NCBI RefSeq assembly: GCF_002277025.1
Contig: NZ_NIWD01000005.1
Location: 82,974 to 146,973 of the forward strand
Source of the DNA: Sphingopyxis sp. GW247-27LB
Lineage (GTDB): Bacteria; Pseudomonadota; Alphaproteobacteria; Sphingomonadales; Sphingomonadaceae
Direction of reading: 5' to 3'
Length of the DNA stretch: 64,000 bases
The position numbers and the translations under genes are program-made. The notes below the pieces were generated by a model. It searched no databases. It had not been told where the DNA came from and was given only the letters and a program-made list of their open reading frames with translations. This document shows positions 44,805-54,118 of the stretch, piece after piece (positions within the stretch are counted from its first letter, which is position 1; the number at the start of each line of letters is the position of its first letter).

Positions 44805-45661
44805 CATATATGTCTTCCGAAGAACTGACCGCCCGGCTGGTCGAATGCGGCTATTGCATCGTCCCGGACGTTTTGCCGACCGCGACGATCGATGCATTCA
44901 ATGCCGACCTCGATCCCGTCTTCGCGGCGACGCCTTTCGGCCAGGGGCGTTTCTATGGCTACCGCACCAAGAGGTTCGGTGGGCTCCTCAAACGATCGGC
45001 CTATGCCGAGACCCTCGCGTTGGAACCGACGATCCTCGGCGCGGTTCAAGCAATACTCGGCGGCGCGTGCGACCGGATTCAGCTCAATGTGGCGCAAGCG
45101 ATCGAAATCCATCCCGGTGAGACGCGGCAGTTTCCCCATCGCGATCATGATATGTGGAATGGCGCCAAGGGCGAGCATGAATATCTGATCAACGTCATCT
45201 GGCCGCTTACTCCATTCACGGCTGATAACGGCGCGACCCAAATCTATCCCTATAGCCACGGCCGCGACGGGATGGAGAAGGAGGATGTCGGGGATCCGAT
45301 TGCCGCGATCTGCGATCCGGGTTCAGCAATTTGCTTCCTTGGCTCGACCGCGCACGGCGCCGGGCCCAATTTGACCCAATCGGTACGCCGCGGGGTGGTC
45401 ATCGGCTACAGTCTCGGATGGCTCAAGCCCTATGAGAATCTGTGGCTTTCCTACCCGCCGAATATCGCCCGCAAATTCTCACCCGAACTCGCCGCGCTCG
45501 TGGGATATGCGCAGCATCGCCCCAACCTCGGCAATTATGAAGGGCAATGCCCATCGATATTGTTGAGCGACAATGTTCCCGACCATATCGGTGCGATCGA
45601 TGCGTTGCGCCCCGATCAGGAGGCAATGCTTGCCGAATATTTCCGGGCGTCGGCGGGCTGA
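44801..45661 (+). CDS. Phytanoyl-CoA dioxygenase family (PhyH) protein
   Basis: This 286-residue Fe(II)/2-oxoglutarate dioxygenase has the iron HxD motif in FPHRDHDMW, the distal His in CFLGSTAHGAGPNLTQ and the 2-oxoglutarate Arg in SVRRGVVIGYS. Directly coupled to luxI, it may hydroxylate the acyl-homoserine lactone or another signal-linked product (inference). I recall phyH genes next to luxI in other sphingomonads, but cannot check it here. The next gene, a GntR regulator, starts 3 bases downstream. Confidence 0.88.
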   Translation: MTYMSSEELTARLVECGYCIVPDVLPTATIDAFNADLDPVFAATPFGQGRFYGYRTKRFGGLLKRSAYAETLALEPTILGAVQAILGGACDRIQLNVAQAIEIHPGETRQFPHRDHDMWNGAKGEHEYLINVIWPLTPFTADNGATQIYPYSHGRDGMEKEDVGDPIAAICDPGSAICFLGSTAHGAGPNLTQSVRRGVVIGYSLGWLKPYENLWLSYPPNIARKFSPELAALVGYAQHRPNLGNYEGQCPSILLSDNVPDHIGAIDALRPDQEAMLAEYFRASAG

Positions 45662-45664
45662 GCA

Positions 45665-46267
45665 ATGAGTCCCGCCCATGTGCATGAGCCGACCTATTCC
45701 GCGATCAAGCAGCGGCTGATGACCGGCACTTGGTCTGCCGGCGTTCGGATCGAAGCAGCGCGGCTCGCAGACGAGATTGGCGTCAGCATCACGCCAGTAC
45801 GCGATGCCCTCAATCGCCTTGCCGGGGAACGCATGGTGGATTTCATCGCCGGGGAAGGATTTCGCGTTCCGCAGTACAGCGAGGCCGAGCTACGCGACCT
45901 CTTTGGTCTCAATCGCCTGCTGCTGCTTGCGGCCGTTGGCAAGGCCGAGTTTCCACGCGACGGCAACCAGAATATGGGTGATGTTGCGGACCGCACGAGC
46001 CGGCTATTCCTTCGTCTGGCGAATTACTCGGCAAATGGAGAAATCGTCGCCGCGGTGGGCGCACTCAACGACCGATTGCATCGGACGCGTATGCTCGAAC
46101 TCGAGGTATTCGCCGACGCGGCGGACGAACTTTCCGAGCTTGAGACGATGGCCAGCAAGAGACACGACCGCCGCATCTTTCGGGACCTCCTGGGACGCTA
46201 TCACGAACGACGCAGACATGAAGCGGGCACCTTTGCGCGTCTGCTCAGCAGCACCGTTTCGCGATAG
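45665..46267 (+). CDS. GntR-family transcriptional regulator
   Basis: This 200-residue protein has a GntR winged helix at residues 8-70 (YSAIKQRLMTGTWSAGVRIE, ARLADEIGVSITPVRDALNR, GEGFRVPQYSEAELRDLFGL) and a helical C-terminal FCD-like effector domain. It is in the luxI-phyH transcription unit (3-base gap). It may control the quorum-sensing genes or the lasso locus downstream; ligand unknown. Confidence 0.88.
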   Translation: MSPAHVHEPTYSAIKQRLMTGTWSAGVRIEAARLADEIGVSITPVRDALNRLAGERMVDFIAGEGFRVPQYSEAELRDLFGLNRLLLLAAVGKAEFPRDGNQNMGDVADRTSRLFLRLANYSANGEIVAAVGALNDRLHRTRMLELEVFADAADELSELETMASKRHDRRIFRDLLGRYHERRRHEAGTFARLLSSTVSR

Positions 46268-46465
46268 GAATCGGGCAGCAGAGAGATGATTATGACTGCG
46301 GATGAAAGCTTCAATGGGCAGCACCTTGGTCGTCCGCGGCGACCAGGGCTCGCTGCGAGGGTCGTCGACAAGAAAACCGATGGGCGCGCGCCGACCCGCC
46401 GCTTTAGTCAAAGATGGACCCGAAGAATGGGTGCATCGTGGGCACAGTGTTGCTAGGCTGTTCTC

Positions 46466-47398
46466 ATGCGGACGAACATTGACCACATCCCTCCCCAGAA
46501 GCGTCGAGACCTCGAGCGGGTCGTCCAGATCATCTTCGAGGAATTCGAGGATGCGCTGGCGCTGGCAACGCAGCAATGGAAGAAGCGCGGTCGTATCGAG
46601 AAGATTATTCTCTATGGCAGCTATGCCCGCGGCGACTGGGTGGACGAGCCGCACACGGCCAAGGGCTATCGGTCGGACTTCGACCTGCTGATCATCGTCA
46701 ACGATAAAAGGCTGACGGATCGCGTCGATTATTGGTTGAAGGCCGACGATCGGTTGATGCGCGAACTCGCGATCACCCAGACGATCAAGACACCGGTGAA
46801 CTTCATCGTGCACACGATCCAGGAGGTGAATGACGGCCTGGCGCATGGCCGCTATTTTTTCATGGACGTCCGGCGCGACGGCATCGCGCTCTATCAGACA
46901 GTCGACGATGAACTCCACGAACCGAAGCCAAAGACGCCGGAATCGGCGCTGGCGATGGCGGAGGAATATTTTGAGGAGTGGTTCCCGGGAGCCATGCGCT
47001 GCTTCGATATTGCGAAATTAGGTATCGAACGGGAATACAATAAGAAGGCGGCATTCGACCTGCACCAAACGGTCGAAACTCTTTACCATTGCGTCCTGCT
47101 GGTCGAAACGTTCTACACGCCGCATGTCCATAATCTGATTTTCCTCCGCAAGCAGGCCGAGCGGATTGATCGTCGCCTTGTCGATGCTTGGCCGCGCGAG
47201 ACGCGTGCTGACCGGGCGCGGTTCGAGAAGCTGAAGGACGCCTATGTGAAGGCGCGCTATTCGAAGCACTACCGCATCACGGTGGAGGAGCTCGAGTGGC
47301 TCGCCGCGCGGATCGAAGTGCTCGGGCAGCTGGTCCATGAGATTTGCACCGAAAGACTGGCCAAGTTGCGGGAAAATCTGGAGAGGCCGGCGAATTGA
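46466..47398 (+). CDS. MNT-HEPN fusion protein
   Basis: This 310-residue protein has an N-terminal minimal nucleotidyltransferase domain with GSYARGDW and YRSDFDLLIIVNDK (GSxxRG...DxD). The C-terminal part (about 155-300) is a HEPN domain (MAEEYFEEWFPGAMRCFDIA, KKAAFDLHQTVETLYHCVLL). Toxin-antitoxin MNT and HEPN are usually separate genes; here they are fused. The HEPN RxxxxH motif is not obvious (ARYSKHYRI may be the relic). It may be a self-regulated nucleotidyltransferase or a toxin. Confidence 0.85.
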   Translation: MRTNIDHIPPQKRRDLERVVQIIFEEFEDALALATQQWKKRGRIEKIILYGSYARGDWVDEPHTAKGYRSDFDLLIIVNDKRLTDRVDYWLKADDRLMRELAITQTIKTPVNFIVHTIQEVNDGLAHGRYFFMDVRRDGIALYQTVDDELHEPKPKTPESALAMAEEYFEEWFPGAMRCFDIAKLGIEREYNKKAAFDLHQTVETLYHCVLLVETFYTPHVHNLIFLRKQAERIDRRLVDAWPRETRADRARFEKLKDAYVKARYSKHYRITVEELEWLAARIEVLGQLVHEICTERLAKLRENLERPAN

Positions 47399-47789
47399 TC
47401 TTCGTTGCCGTCGAGGTCGATTTCCGAAAGCCAGCTCTGACTTGCCAATTCATCGGGGATTCGCCATGAATATTGGGCGCGCATCGCAACTGGCAGCGGG
47501 CGCGTGGATCTTCCGCCAGGCATTATGAACACCGGTCCGCGAGGGACAGGTGGCCGAACCGGGGCAAGTCTGTCAGAGTGGCAGTCAACGGCGGCGCAGC
47601 ACTGGACACCATTTGCCCGGCCTCGTCGGAGCATCTGGCTTGCCATATTCAGGCTGACGCGTGCCCTTCCATTCCTTCAAGCGCTTCACTGGCGCGCAGC
47701 ACCCACGTTCCCGTTCGCCGGCGTGTCGCATCACCGCAGCGACCGTGCCCGAGACGTCGTGCTCGACCGGAGTAGCGCCGGAAGACACG
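47399..47789. other. Intergenic region before the first lasso cassette
   Basis: These 391 bases hold no gene I can support. Short open frames on both strands are Arg/Ser/Pro-rich. A minus-strand stretch (WRIPDELASQSWLSEIDLD) near 47400-47480 looks protein-like but has no start or family. The promoter of the sigma gene at 47790 should lie here. Confidence 0.4.
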
Positions 47790-48278
47790 ATGGGCCTCGA
47801 TGAGATGTTCCGCGTCCACGGGCCCAACCTGCTTGGTTATCTACGCCGTCATGCCGGCGACGACGCCGCGGCCGATCTGATGCAGGATGTGTTCGTGCGG
47901 GCCGCCGGAAGCCGCCACCGGAACAGCCTCGTGAACCCCGGAGGATTCCTGCGCCGGGTCGCGAAAAATCTGCTGATCGATCGCGCACGCAAGCGCAAGC
48001 GCGACAATGTCGTGCTGCTCCCCCTTCAGGAAGAATGGGATGCCATGAGCGCTCCCGAACAGGAACATGGGTTGCAAGTGACTGACGCGCTGAAAGAATA
48101 TGAGCAGGCCATCAGAACCATGCCCGAGAAGACCCGCCGCGTTTTTCTGATGCGCCGCATCGACGGACTGAGCTATCGCGAGATTCATGAACAGTTGGGA
48201 ATCAGTATCTCGACCGTAGAATATCATATGGTGCGGGCGCTTGGTCATCTCTCGGACGCTATGGAAATCTATCGATGA
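47790..48278 (+). CDS. ECF sigma factor (FecI-like), lasso cassette 1
   Basis: This 162-residue protein has sigma region 2 (HGPNLLGYLRRHAGDDAAAD, LMQDVFVRAAGS) and region 4 (LKEYEQAIRTMPEKTRRVFL, YREIHEQLGISISTVEYHMV). It starts at 47790 after GGAAGACACG. It would be released by the FecR protein encoded next and switch on the receptor operon, and perhaps the lasso genes. It overlaps fecR by 4 bases. Confidence 0.9.
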   Translation: MGLDEMFRVHGPNLLGYLRRHAGDDAAADLMQDVFVRAAGSRHRNSLVNPGGFLRRVAKNLLIDRARKRKRDNVVLLPLQEEWDAMSAPEQEHGLQVTDALKEYEQAIRTMPEKTRRVFLMRRIDGLSYREIHEQLGISISTVEYHMVRALGHLSDAMEIYR

Positions 48279-49288
48279 ACGACAATGAACGGGGCGACGA
48301 CGAACATGGGTCCATCAATCAGCAAGCCCGCGAATGGGTGGTGCGATTGGATCGGGACAAGAGCCCCGAAACCCGTGCCGAATTTGACGAATGGTTCGAC
48401 GCATCGCCGGAGCACCGCCGTGAGTTCGAATGGATCGAGAAGATCTATGCCGTCGGCGAGCATCTGAAGGATTCCGAGGAGTTCGGGCTGGACCGTAACG
48501 CTCACCCCACGCACCGTTCGCGCTCCCGGCATTGGCTGATGTGGGGAACAGCGGCCGCTGCTGCAGTCGCGGTCCTGATGATCGCGTTCGGCGCGGGCGG
48601 CGCTCCCCTCCCCGGGCAGTCCATGTCGGCGCTAGCCGCCGAGCCGCTCGTGACCCAGCGCGGCGAGATCCGCAGTTTCCGACTCTCCGACGGCACAAAT
48701 GCCACTCTCGATACCGACAGCCGGGTCGAGGTGTCGATGACCGCGACCGAGCGCAGTTTGCATCTCTCGCAAGGGCGAGCGCGCTTTGAAGTCGCGTCAG
48801 ACGCTCGACCATTCCGGGTGCGGGCCGGCGCCGGCGAAGTCACAGCCTCTCAAGGCGTGCTCGATGTTGCCTATGGCGACGATCAGAACATTACCGTCCG
48901 CGTCATCCGCGGCGAGGCCAAGGTCGGTCCCATAGCCCCGGGACCGCAAGCGGCGCCAGCGCAGCCAGCGGATCAGAGTGAAGTGCTTGGCTACAGCGTA
49001 ACCGACGGTCGTGCTATGTCGGTGCCGCCAGCTGTCGGCGCAAACGCACGCCAAGATTGGCCGAGCGGCTGGGTCCAGCATCGATCGATCCGCCTCGACC
49101 AGTTGGTGGCCCAAGCCAATCGCTATTCCGGGAAGCCCATCATCCTTGACGATAACGCCACGGCCGCGTTGATCGCCTCGGGGCGCTTCCAGATCAACAA
49201 GACCGATGTCTTCGTAGAGCGGATCGCTGAGTCTCTTAAGCTCCGTATCTCGTACCGCGACGACGGCATTCATCTTCGAAAGCGATAA
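48275..49288 (+). CDS. FecR-type anti-sigma/signal protein, lasso cassette 1
   Basis: This 337-residue inner-membrane protein has a cytoplasmic N-terminal DUF4880-like segment (REWVVRLDRDKSPETRAEFD, EWFDASPEHRREF) and a membrane helix (LMWGTAAAAAVAVLMIAFGA). The periplasmic FecR domain follows (TQRGEIRSFRLSDGTNATLD) and then an STN-like end (SIRLDQLVAQANRYSGKPII). It carries the signal from the receptor at the outer membrane to the ECF factor. Confidence 0.9.
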   Translation: MNDNERGDDEHGSINQQAREWVVRLDRDKSPETRAEFDEWFDASPEHRREFEWIEKIYAVGEHLKDSEEFGLDRNAHPTHRSRSRHWLMWGTAAAAAVAVLMIAFGAGGAPLPGQSMSALAAEPLVTQRGEIRSFRLSDGTNATLDTDSRVEVSMTATERSLHLSQGRARFEVASDARPFRVRAGAGEVTASQGVLDVAYGDDQNITVRVIRGEAKVGPIAPGPQAAPAQPADQSEVLGYSVTDGRAMSVPPAVGANARQDWPSGWVQHRSIRLDQLVAQANRYSGKPIILDDNATAALIASGRFQINKTDVFVERIAESLKLRISYRDDGIHLRKR

Positions 49289-49383
49289 TTTTTTCGGCGA
49301 CCCACTGCGGGTTGCGAAATCCCTTCGTCAGGCATCCCAGCGACCCGCGCTCAACACGCGCGGGCGGATCACGGATGGGGACA

Positions 49384-51924
49384 ATGACTATGAGGAATTC
49401 GCGGCCCGCTTTGGCATTGCTGACTGGAATGGCGGCTTGCGCGGTGCCGACAAGCATCTATGCACAGGAAGCCGAGAGATACAATTTTGACCTTCCCGCG
49501 CAGGATCTGGGTGATGCGCTCCTTTCGGTCGCAGCCAAGGCCGGGTGGGAGCTCTACGCTCCAGCAGAAGACCTAACCGGCATCTCCTCTCCCCAGCTTC
49601 GGGGCAAATATACGGTCGAGCAAGCTATCGAGCGACTTTTGCGAGGCACCAATCTAGTAGCCCGCTTCGACGACAGAGCCGTTATCATCCGCGGTCGATC
49701 AACTGCAGCGACGGCGTCCGAACAGCAGTCGAGTGAAGCTATTATCGTGACAGGCACTCGGATCGAAGGCGCGCCACCCGCCGCGCCAGTGATCAGAATT
49801 TCGAGCGAGGACATCCGGAACGCAGGTCAATCCGATCTCGGCGAGGTTGCTCGCAGCCTGCCGCAGAATTTCGGCGGCGGGCAGAACCCGGGCGTCGGCA
49901 GCGGCCAGGGAAATTTCAATGAGAACGTAAACGTCAACGGCGCATCGACCTTCAATTTGCGCGGTGTCGGTTCCAACGCCACGCTCACCCTGCTTAACGG
50001 CAACCGCTTCAGCTATACTGGGACAAGCAGCGTCGTCGATGTAAGTGCGATCCCTGTTTCTGCCGTCGAACGCGTCGAGATCGTCGCGGACGGAGCCTCA
50101 GCAATTTACGGTGCCGATGCGGTTGCTGGAGTCGTCAACATACTGCTCCGCAAGGATTATGAGGGCGTTTCTACCAGCGGCCGTATTGGCGGGTCGACCG
50201 ATGGGGGCAATTTCCAGCAGCAGTACAATATCCTCGGCGGCGCGAAATGGTCTAGCGGTGGCTTCCTGGCGACTTACGACTATTTCGAGAACGATGCGAT
50301 TTTCGCCGGCGATCGGGCCTACACGCGCGCGAACAACCCCGACAGTTCCAGCTATCCCGCACTGCATCGCCACAGCCTACTTCTGAGCGGACATCAGGAA
50401 TTGTCGTCGAGCCTGAACTTCCAGGCTGACATTATCTACAAACGAGGGGCGATGCGCAGTGTGCGTGGGATCTTCGTTGACAGGCCGATCAGTGCGCGCG
50501 GTCTCGATGTTCACACCAAATTCGAAAGTTTCGGCGTCGCGCCTGTGATGGAAGTCGAACTCGGCGGCGATTGGCGGGCGCGCATTGCGGGGTTCTATGG
50601 CACTGATACGACGGACGGCGTCACTCGTTCGTTCACGAACGGCGTCGAAACGCCTATTTATCGCCGCTATGCAAACCGCAATCTGGCACTCGAGGCTGGC
50701 CTTCAGGGACCGATCGTGGAACTGCCAGCCGGCGATTTACGTCTCGCCATCGGTGGCGGTGTTCGCGGCAATCGCTTTACGGTCGCGGTTGCCGGAACCA
50801 ACTATGCGGCCAGTCGCAAAAACAGCTTCGCGTACGGGGAGGTATTCGTCCCGCTCGCCAGCCCGGCCCAGAATATAGCGTTTCTGCATCGGGCCTCGCT
50901 GACCGCCGCAGTGCGATGGGAGGACTACTCGGATTCCGGCAGCATTGTCATACCGAAGCTAGGCGTCCTTTATGAGCCGGCAGAGGAACTGACGCTCGGT
51001 CTGTCTTGGGGACGCTCGTTCAAAATGCCGACCCTCAAGCAGCAATATGACGGCTATTCTGCGGTTCTCCTGCCAATCGTCGGCTACGGAGATCAGTTTC
51101 CCGCGGGCACGAACTACCTCTATCTCGTCGGATCTGACCCGGATATGAAGCCAGAACGATCGGAAAACTGGACGTTTAGCGCCACTTTTCGACCGTCGGC
51201 CCGACTCGAGATCGTTACCAGCTTTTTCCGCATCGACTATCGCGGCCGCGTTGCTCCTCCTTTCGGGTCGCCGATCGGAGTTTTGACCAACCCGCTCTAT
51301 GCCGACCTCATGACAAACAATCCTTCGGCAGCGATGCTGGAAGGGCTGATTGCGGGCGCCAGCGAGCCGCTGCAGAACGCAACGAGCGGCTCCTATAGCC
51401 CCGCGAACGTCATCGTTCTGGTCGATGGCCGAGATCGCAATATCGCGCGGCAACGATACGAGGGTGTCGACCTGTCACTTCGCTATCATGCGCCGCTGGG
51501 GGGAGGCCGCTCGCTGACGGCCACTGCATCTGCGAGCTGGCTCGATAGCCGCCAGACGTTGCTGCCGGGGCTTCCAACGACGGACCTCTCGGGGAATATT
51601 TTCAATCCGCCACATTTCCGCGCGCGGGGCGGGGTAAGTTACGACAGCGAGAATTTTACCCTTTCCTCGTTCATCAATTATGCTGGCGGCGTGACTGACC
51701 GGCGACGTGCTGTTCCGGCGGAGATTTCGCCCGTCGCTACCTTCGATCTGACGGGCCGATACCGACTAGGCGATCTCGCAGAAATCTCGATCAGCGCGCT
51801 GAATCTCTTCAACGCCAAGCCGGACGCGATTTATGTCGCCTCCGCGGGTGATACGGCGTTCGACAGCACAAATTACTCGCCTGTGGGCCGTTTCGTCGGC
51901 GTGACAATTCGTCGCGACTGGTAA
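49384..51924 (+). CDS. TonB-dependent receptor with STN signalling domain, cassette 1
   Basis: This 846-residue outer-membrane receptor has a signal peptide (ALALLTGMAACAVPTSIYAQ), an STN domain (NFDLPAQDLGDALLSVAAKA), then the plug (IIVTGTRIEGAPPAAPVIRI, NLRGVGSNATLTLLNGNRFS, RVEIVADGASAIYGADAVAG) and a 22-strand-type barrel ending with the aromatic residue of RRDW. It likely imports a lasso peptide and signals through FecR. ATG choices at 49375, 49384 and 49390 are close; 49384 is used. Confidence 0.9.
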   Translation: MTMRNSRPALALLTGMAACAVPTSIYAQEAERYNFDLPAQDLGDALLSVAAKAGWELYAPAEDLTGISSPQLRGKYTVEQAIERLLRGTNLVARFDDRAVIIRGRSTAATASEQQSSEAIIVTGTRIEGAPPAAPVIRISSEDIRNAGQSDLGEVARSLPQNFGGGQNPGVGSGQGNFNENVNVNGASTFNLRGVGSNATLTLLNGNRFSYTGTSSVVDVSAIPVSAVERVEIVADGASAIYGADAVAGVVNILLRKDYEGVSTSGRIGGSTDGGNFQQQYNILGGAKWSSGGFLATYDYFENDAIFAGDRAYTRANNPDSSSYPALHRHSLLLSGHQELSSSLNFQADIIYKRGAMRSVRGIFVDRPISARGLDVHTKFESFGVAPVMEVELGGDWRARIAGFYGTDTTDGVTRSFTNGVETPIYRRYANRNLALEAGLQGPIVELPAGDLRLAIGGGVRGNRFTVAVAGTNYAASRKNSFAYGEVFVPLASPAQNIAFLHRASLTAAVRWEDYSDSGSIVIPKLGVLYEPAEELTLGLSWGRSFKMPTLKQQYDGYSAVLLPIVGYGDQFPAGTNYLYLVGSDPDMKPERSENWTFSATFRPSARLEIVTSFFRIDYRGRVAPPFGSPIGVLTNPLYADLMTNNPSAAMLEGLIAGASEPLQNATSGSYSPANVIVLVDGRDRNIARQRYEGVDLSLRYHAPLGGGRSLTATASASWLDSRQTLLPGLPTTDLSGNIFNPPHFRARGGVSYDSENFTLSSFINYAGGVTDRRRAVPAEISPVATFDLTGRYRLGDLAEISISALNLFNAKPDAIYVASAGDTAFDSTNYSPVGRFVGVTIRRDW

Positions 51925-51930
51925 GAGGCA

Positions 51931-54117
51931 ATGCGAGATTCCTGCGCCTTCTGCGCTGCTACCCTGGCGGTGTTCTTCGTTCCGGCTTCATTTGCGGCGG
52001 ATGTCGCGCCTGCGAGAAGCTGGATGCTTGAAGATATTCTCCTCGCCCCGAACGTCACCGAGATTGCCCTGTCGGGTGATCGCCAGCTCGGCCTATATTC
52101 GGTGGAAACCGCCGATATCGCCAACAACGAACCGCAAGCGTCTCTACGCATCGTGAATATGGTCGACGGCGCGCAGCGAGAGCTGCTCCGAGCGCGTTCG
52201 ATCAAACTCATCAAGCGCATTCCGAAAAGCGACGCCTGGAGTGGACTGCTCGATATAGGCGCGGGGCAACAGCTATACAGAATTGAACGGTCCGGTGCGA
52301 TCACACCCATCCTCATCAACGAGACGACGGTTTTGACGGGGCGTGCGGACATGGCGCTCTCCAAGGTCGGCAGCGAGCCGCCTCGGCAAGTCGGGGTACT
52401 TGCCTATGACTGGTCGCCGAATGGCCAACAGCTTTGGTACTCTCTGCTTAAGCCTGTCCTGAGTGCCGCGCGCATAAAGTTCGATGATGAAGTCCTCGGT
52501 GAACGCAATCGGCAACGGTCGCATATCGAGGCATCGGTAGAATTTCATCTTCGCGGATCGGAAGGCGACGACAGATCCATTATGACGCGACCTTCGACGG
52601 ATCGCATGGCGCTTCTTTTTGGAGGCAATGTCGTTTGGCAGGGTGACGAAGTACAATTCCGCGTCGAGACCGGAGACGGGACTGCGGGTTCGGCGTTCGA
52701 AACGCGTGCATGGAATCGAAAAAATGGGGTGCTGCGCGTTCTCGGGACCGAGCGCGACGTGATGACCGCTTGGCTTCTCAAGGGACCGCGCGGCGGCGCG
52801 CTTTCGACTACCGACGTCGGCGAGACGCTGGAACTCGTCGAGCGCCTTCCGAGTGGCAAGCCATACAGCTATGGTGACGTCCGCTTCTCCATTGGCGATC
52901 CTCGGTCGGCGGGTTTCCGGCGTTCAAAAGACGGCAAGCGTGTCGTGGTGGGAACGCGAACCATAGAGAATCCTCGTTACGGGCTAGCGGTGATCGACGG
53001 GAAAGGTGTGCATCAGATCGGAAGCGATGTCAGCCTTACCCGATGCGATTTTGACGACGATGTTGCGATCGGCTTTTGCGTCCGCGAGGGGGTAACCTAC
53101 GCGCCCGATTTGGTGAGGGTGGACCTAAAAAGGGGCGACATTGCCCGGATCGCGTCGGTTTCTCCGCAGCATGAGGCAATCGCTCCGCTGACGGCTAGAC
53201 CGCGCACATGGGTAAATCGACTTGGCTACAAAGCTACGGGGTTCGTGATCTTTCCGCGACATTATGTCGTGGGACGTCGCTATCCGGCAATCGTGGTGAC
53301 GCACGGCAGCGATGCTGACGAGCGCTTTGCAAATATCGGAATGCAGTGGAATTATCCCGTGCAGCTGTTTGCCGAGCGGGGTTATGTCGTCCTCCTCATC
53401 AATGATCCCTCTCCGCGACAGAAATCGGAACTCTGGGCCGCCTACGATGCTTGGACGCTCGACAAGGGTCCGCCATCGCCCGAAGAGGTGCAGCGCCTCA
53501 TTTGGGTGAATGGCGTGTACAGTTTCGAGGACGCGGTGCGGGAAATGGGCAACGAAGGGCTGGTCGATCTCGACAGAATCGGTATTGCGGGCTTCAGCCG
53601 TGGTTCCCAGATGGTCAATGTGGCGCTCACACATTCGAAGATGTTTCGCGCGGCGTCCGGCGGTGATGGCAGTTTTCTCGACCCTTATTCCTACCCGAAC
53701 CCAATGCTCGGCTATAATGCCATCTTCGGAGGCTCCCCCTTTGGCGAGCATATCGATCAGTACCGCAGCTTTTCGCCTTCACTGAATGCTGAAAAGGTTT
53801 GCGCACCGTTGCTTCAGCAGATGGCCTCGCCGATGGGGGGCGCTCTGAACCTATACACGGCGCTCCGCCAACACTCCGTCCCTGCCCAGATCACCTACTA
53901 TCCGGGCGAGAGTTCCGCCTCGGATGAAACGCATGTTTTTCACATCCCGTCCAACCGCCTCCTGGCAATGCGCGAAAACCTCGCTTGGTTCGATTATTGG
54001 TTGTTGGGTCGCCGCGATGTCGGCGCCCCTTTCCCGGGACGTCTAGCCCTTTGGGATCAAATGGCTCAAAATCCGAAATGGGCTTGCGGAACGCCGGCCA
54101 CCGATCTCGATCACTGA
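51931..54117 (+). CDS. Lasso-peptide isopeptidase (AtxE-like), cassette 1
   Basis: This 728-residue secreted protein is a prolyl-oligopeptidase-like serine hydrolase. It has a signal peptide (CAATLAVFFVPASFAADVAP), a beta-propeller-like N-terminal part, and an alpha/beta-hydrolase with nucleophile Ser556 in GFSRGSQMV and His668 in DETHVFHIPSNR. This order and the ATG 6 bases after the TonB receptor match the atxE genes of lasso clusters, whose product opens the lasso ring isopeptide bond. It is paired with another isopeptidase at 61928. Confidence 0.92.
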   Translation: MRDSCAFCAATLAVFFVPASFAADVAPARSWMLEDILLAPNVTEIALSGDRQLGLYSVETADIANNEPQASLRIVNMVDGAQRELLRARSIKLIKRIPKSDAWSGLLDIGAGQQLYRIERSGAITPILINETTVLTGRADMALSKVGSEPPRQVGVLAYDWSPNGQQLWYSLLKPVLSAARIKFDDEVLGERNRQRSHIEASVEFHLRGSEGDDRSIMTRPSTDRMALLFGGNVVWQGDEVQFRVETGDGTAGSAFETRAWNRKNGVLRVLGTERDVMTAWLLKGPRGGALSTTDVGETLELVERLPSGKPYSYGDVRFSIGDPRSAGFRRSKDGKRVVVGTRTIENPRYGLAVIDGKGVHQIGSDVSLTRCDFDDDVAIGFCVREGVTYAPDLVRVDLKRGDIARIASVSPQHEAIAPLTARPRTWVNRLGYKATGFVIFPRHYVVGRRYPAIVVTHGSDADERFANIGMQWNYPVQLFAERGYVVLLINDPSPRQKSELWAAYDAWTLDKGPPSPEEVQRLIWVNGVYSFEDAVREMGNEGLVDLDRIGIAGFSRGSQMVNVALTHSKMFRAASGGDGSFLDPYSYPNPMLGYNAIFGGSPFGEHIDQYRSFSPSLNAEKVCAPLLQQMASPMGGALNLYTALRQHSVPAQITYYPGESSASDETHVFHIPSNRLLAMRENLAWFDYWLLGRRDVGAPFPGRLALWDQMAQNPKWACGTPATDLDH

Positions 54118-54118
54118 A

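Noticed and set aside
46004..46918. 304-codon minus-strand frame over the GntR and MNT-HEPN genes
   Set aside because: Antisense of two well-supported genes.
47269..47646. Minus-strand frame in the gap before the first sigma gene
   Set aside because: A short stretch looks protein-like, but most of the frame is antisense of the MNT-HEPN end and no start or family supports it.
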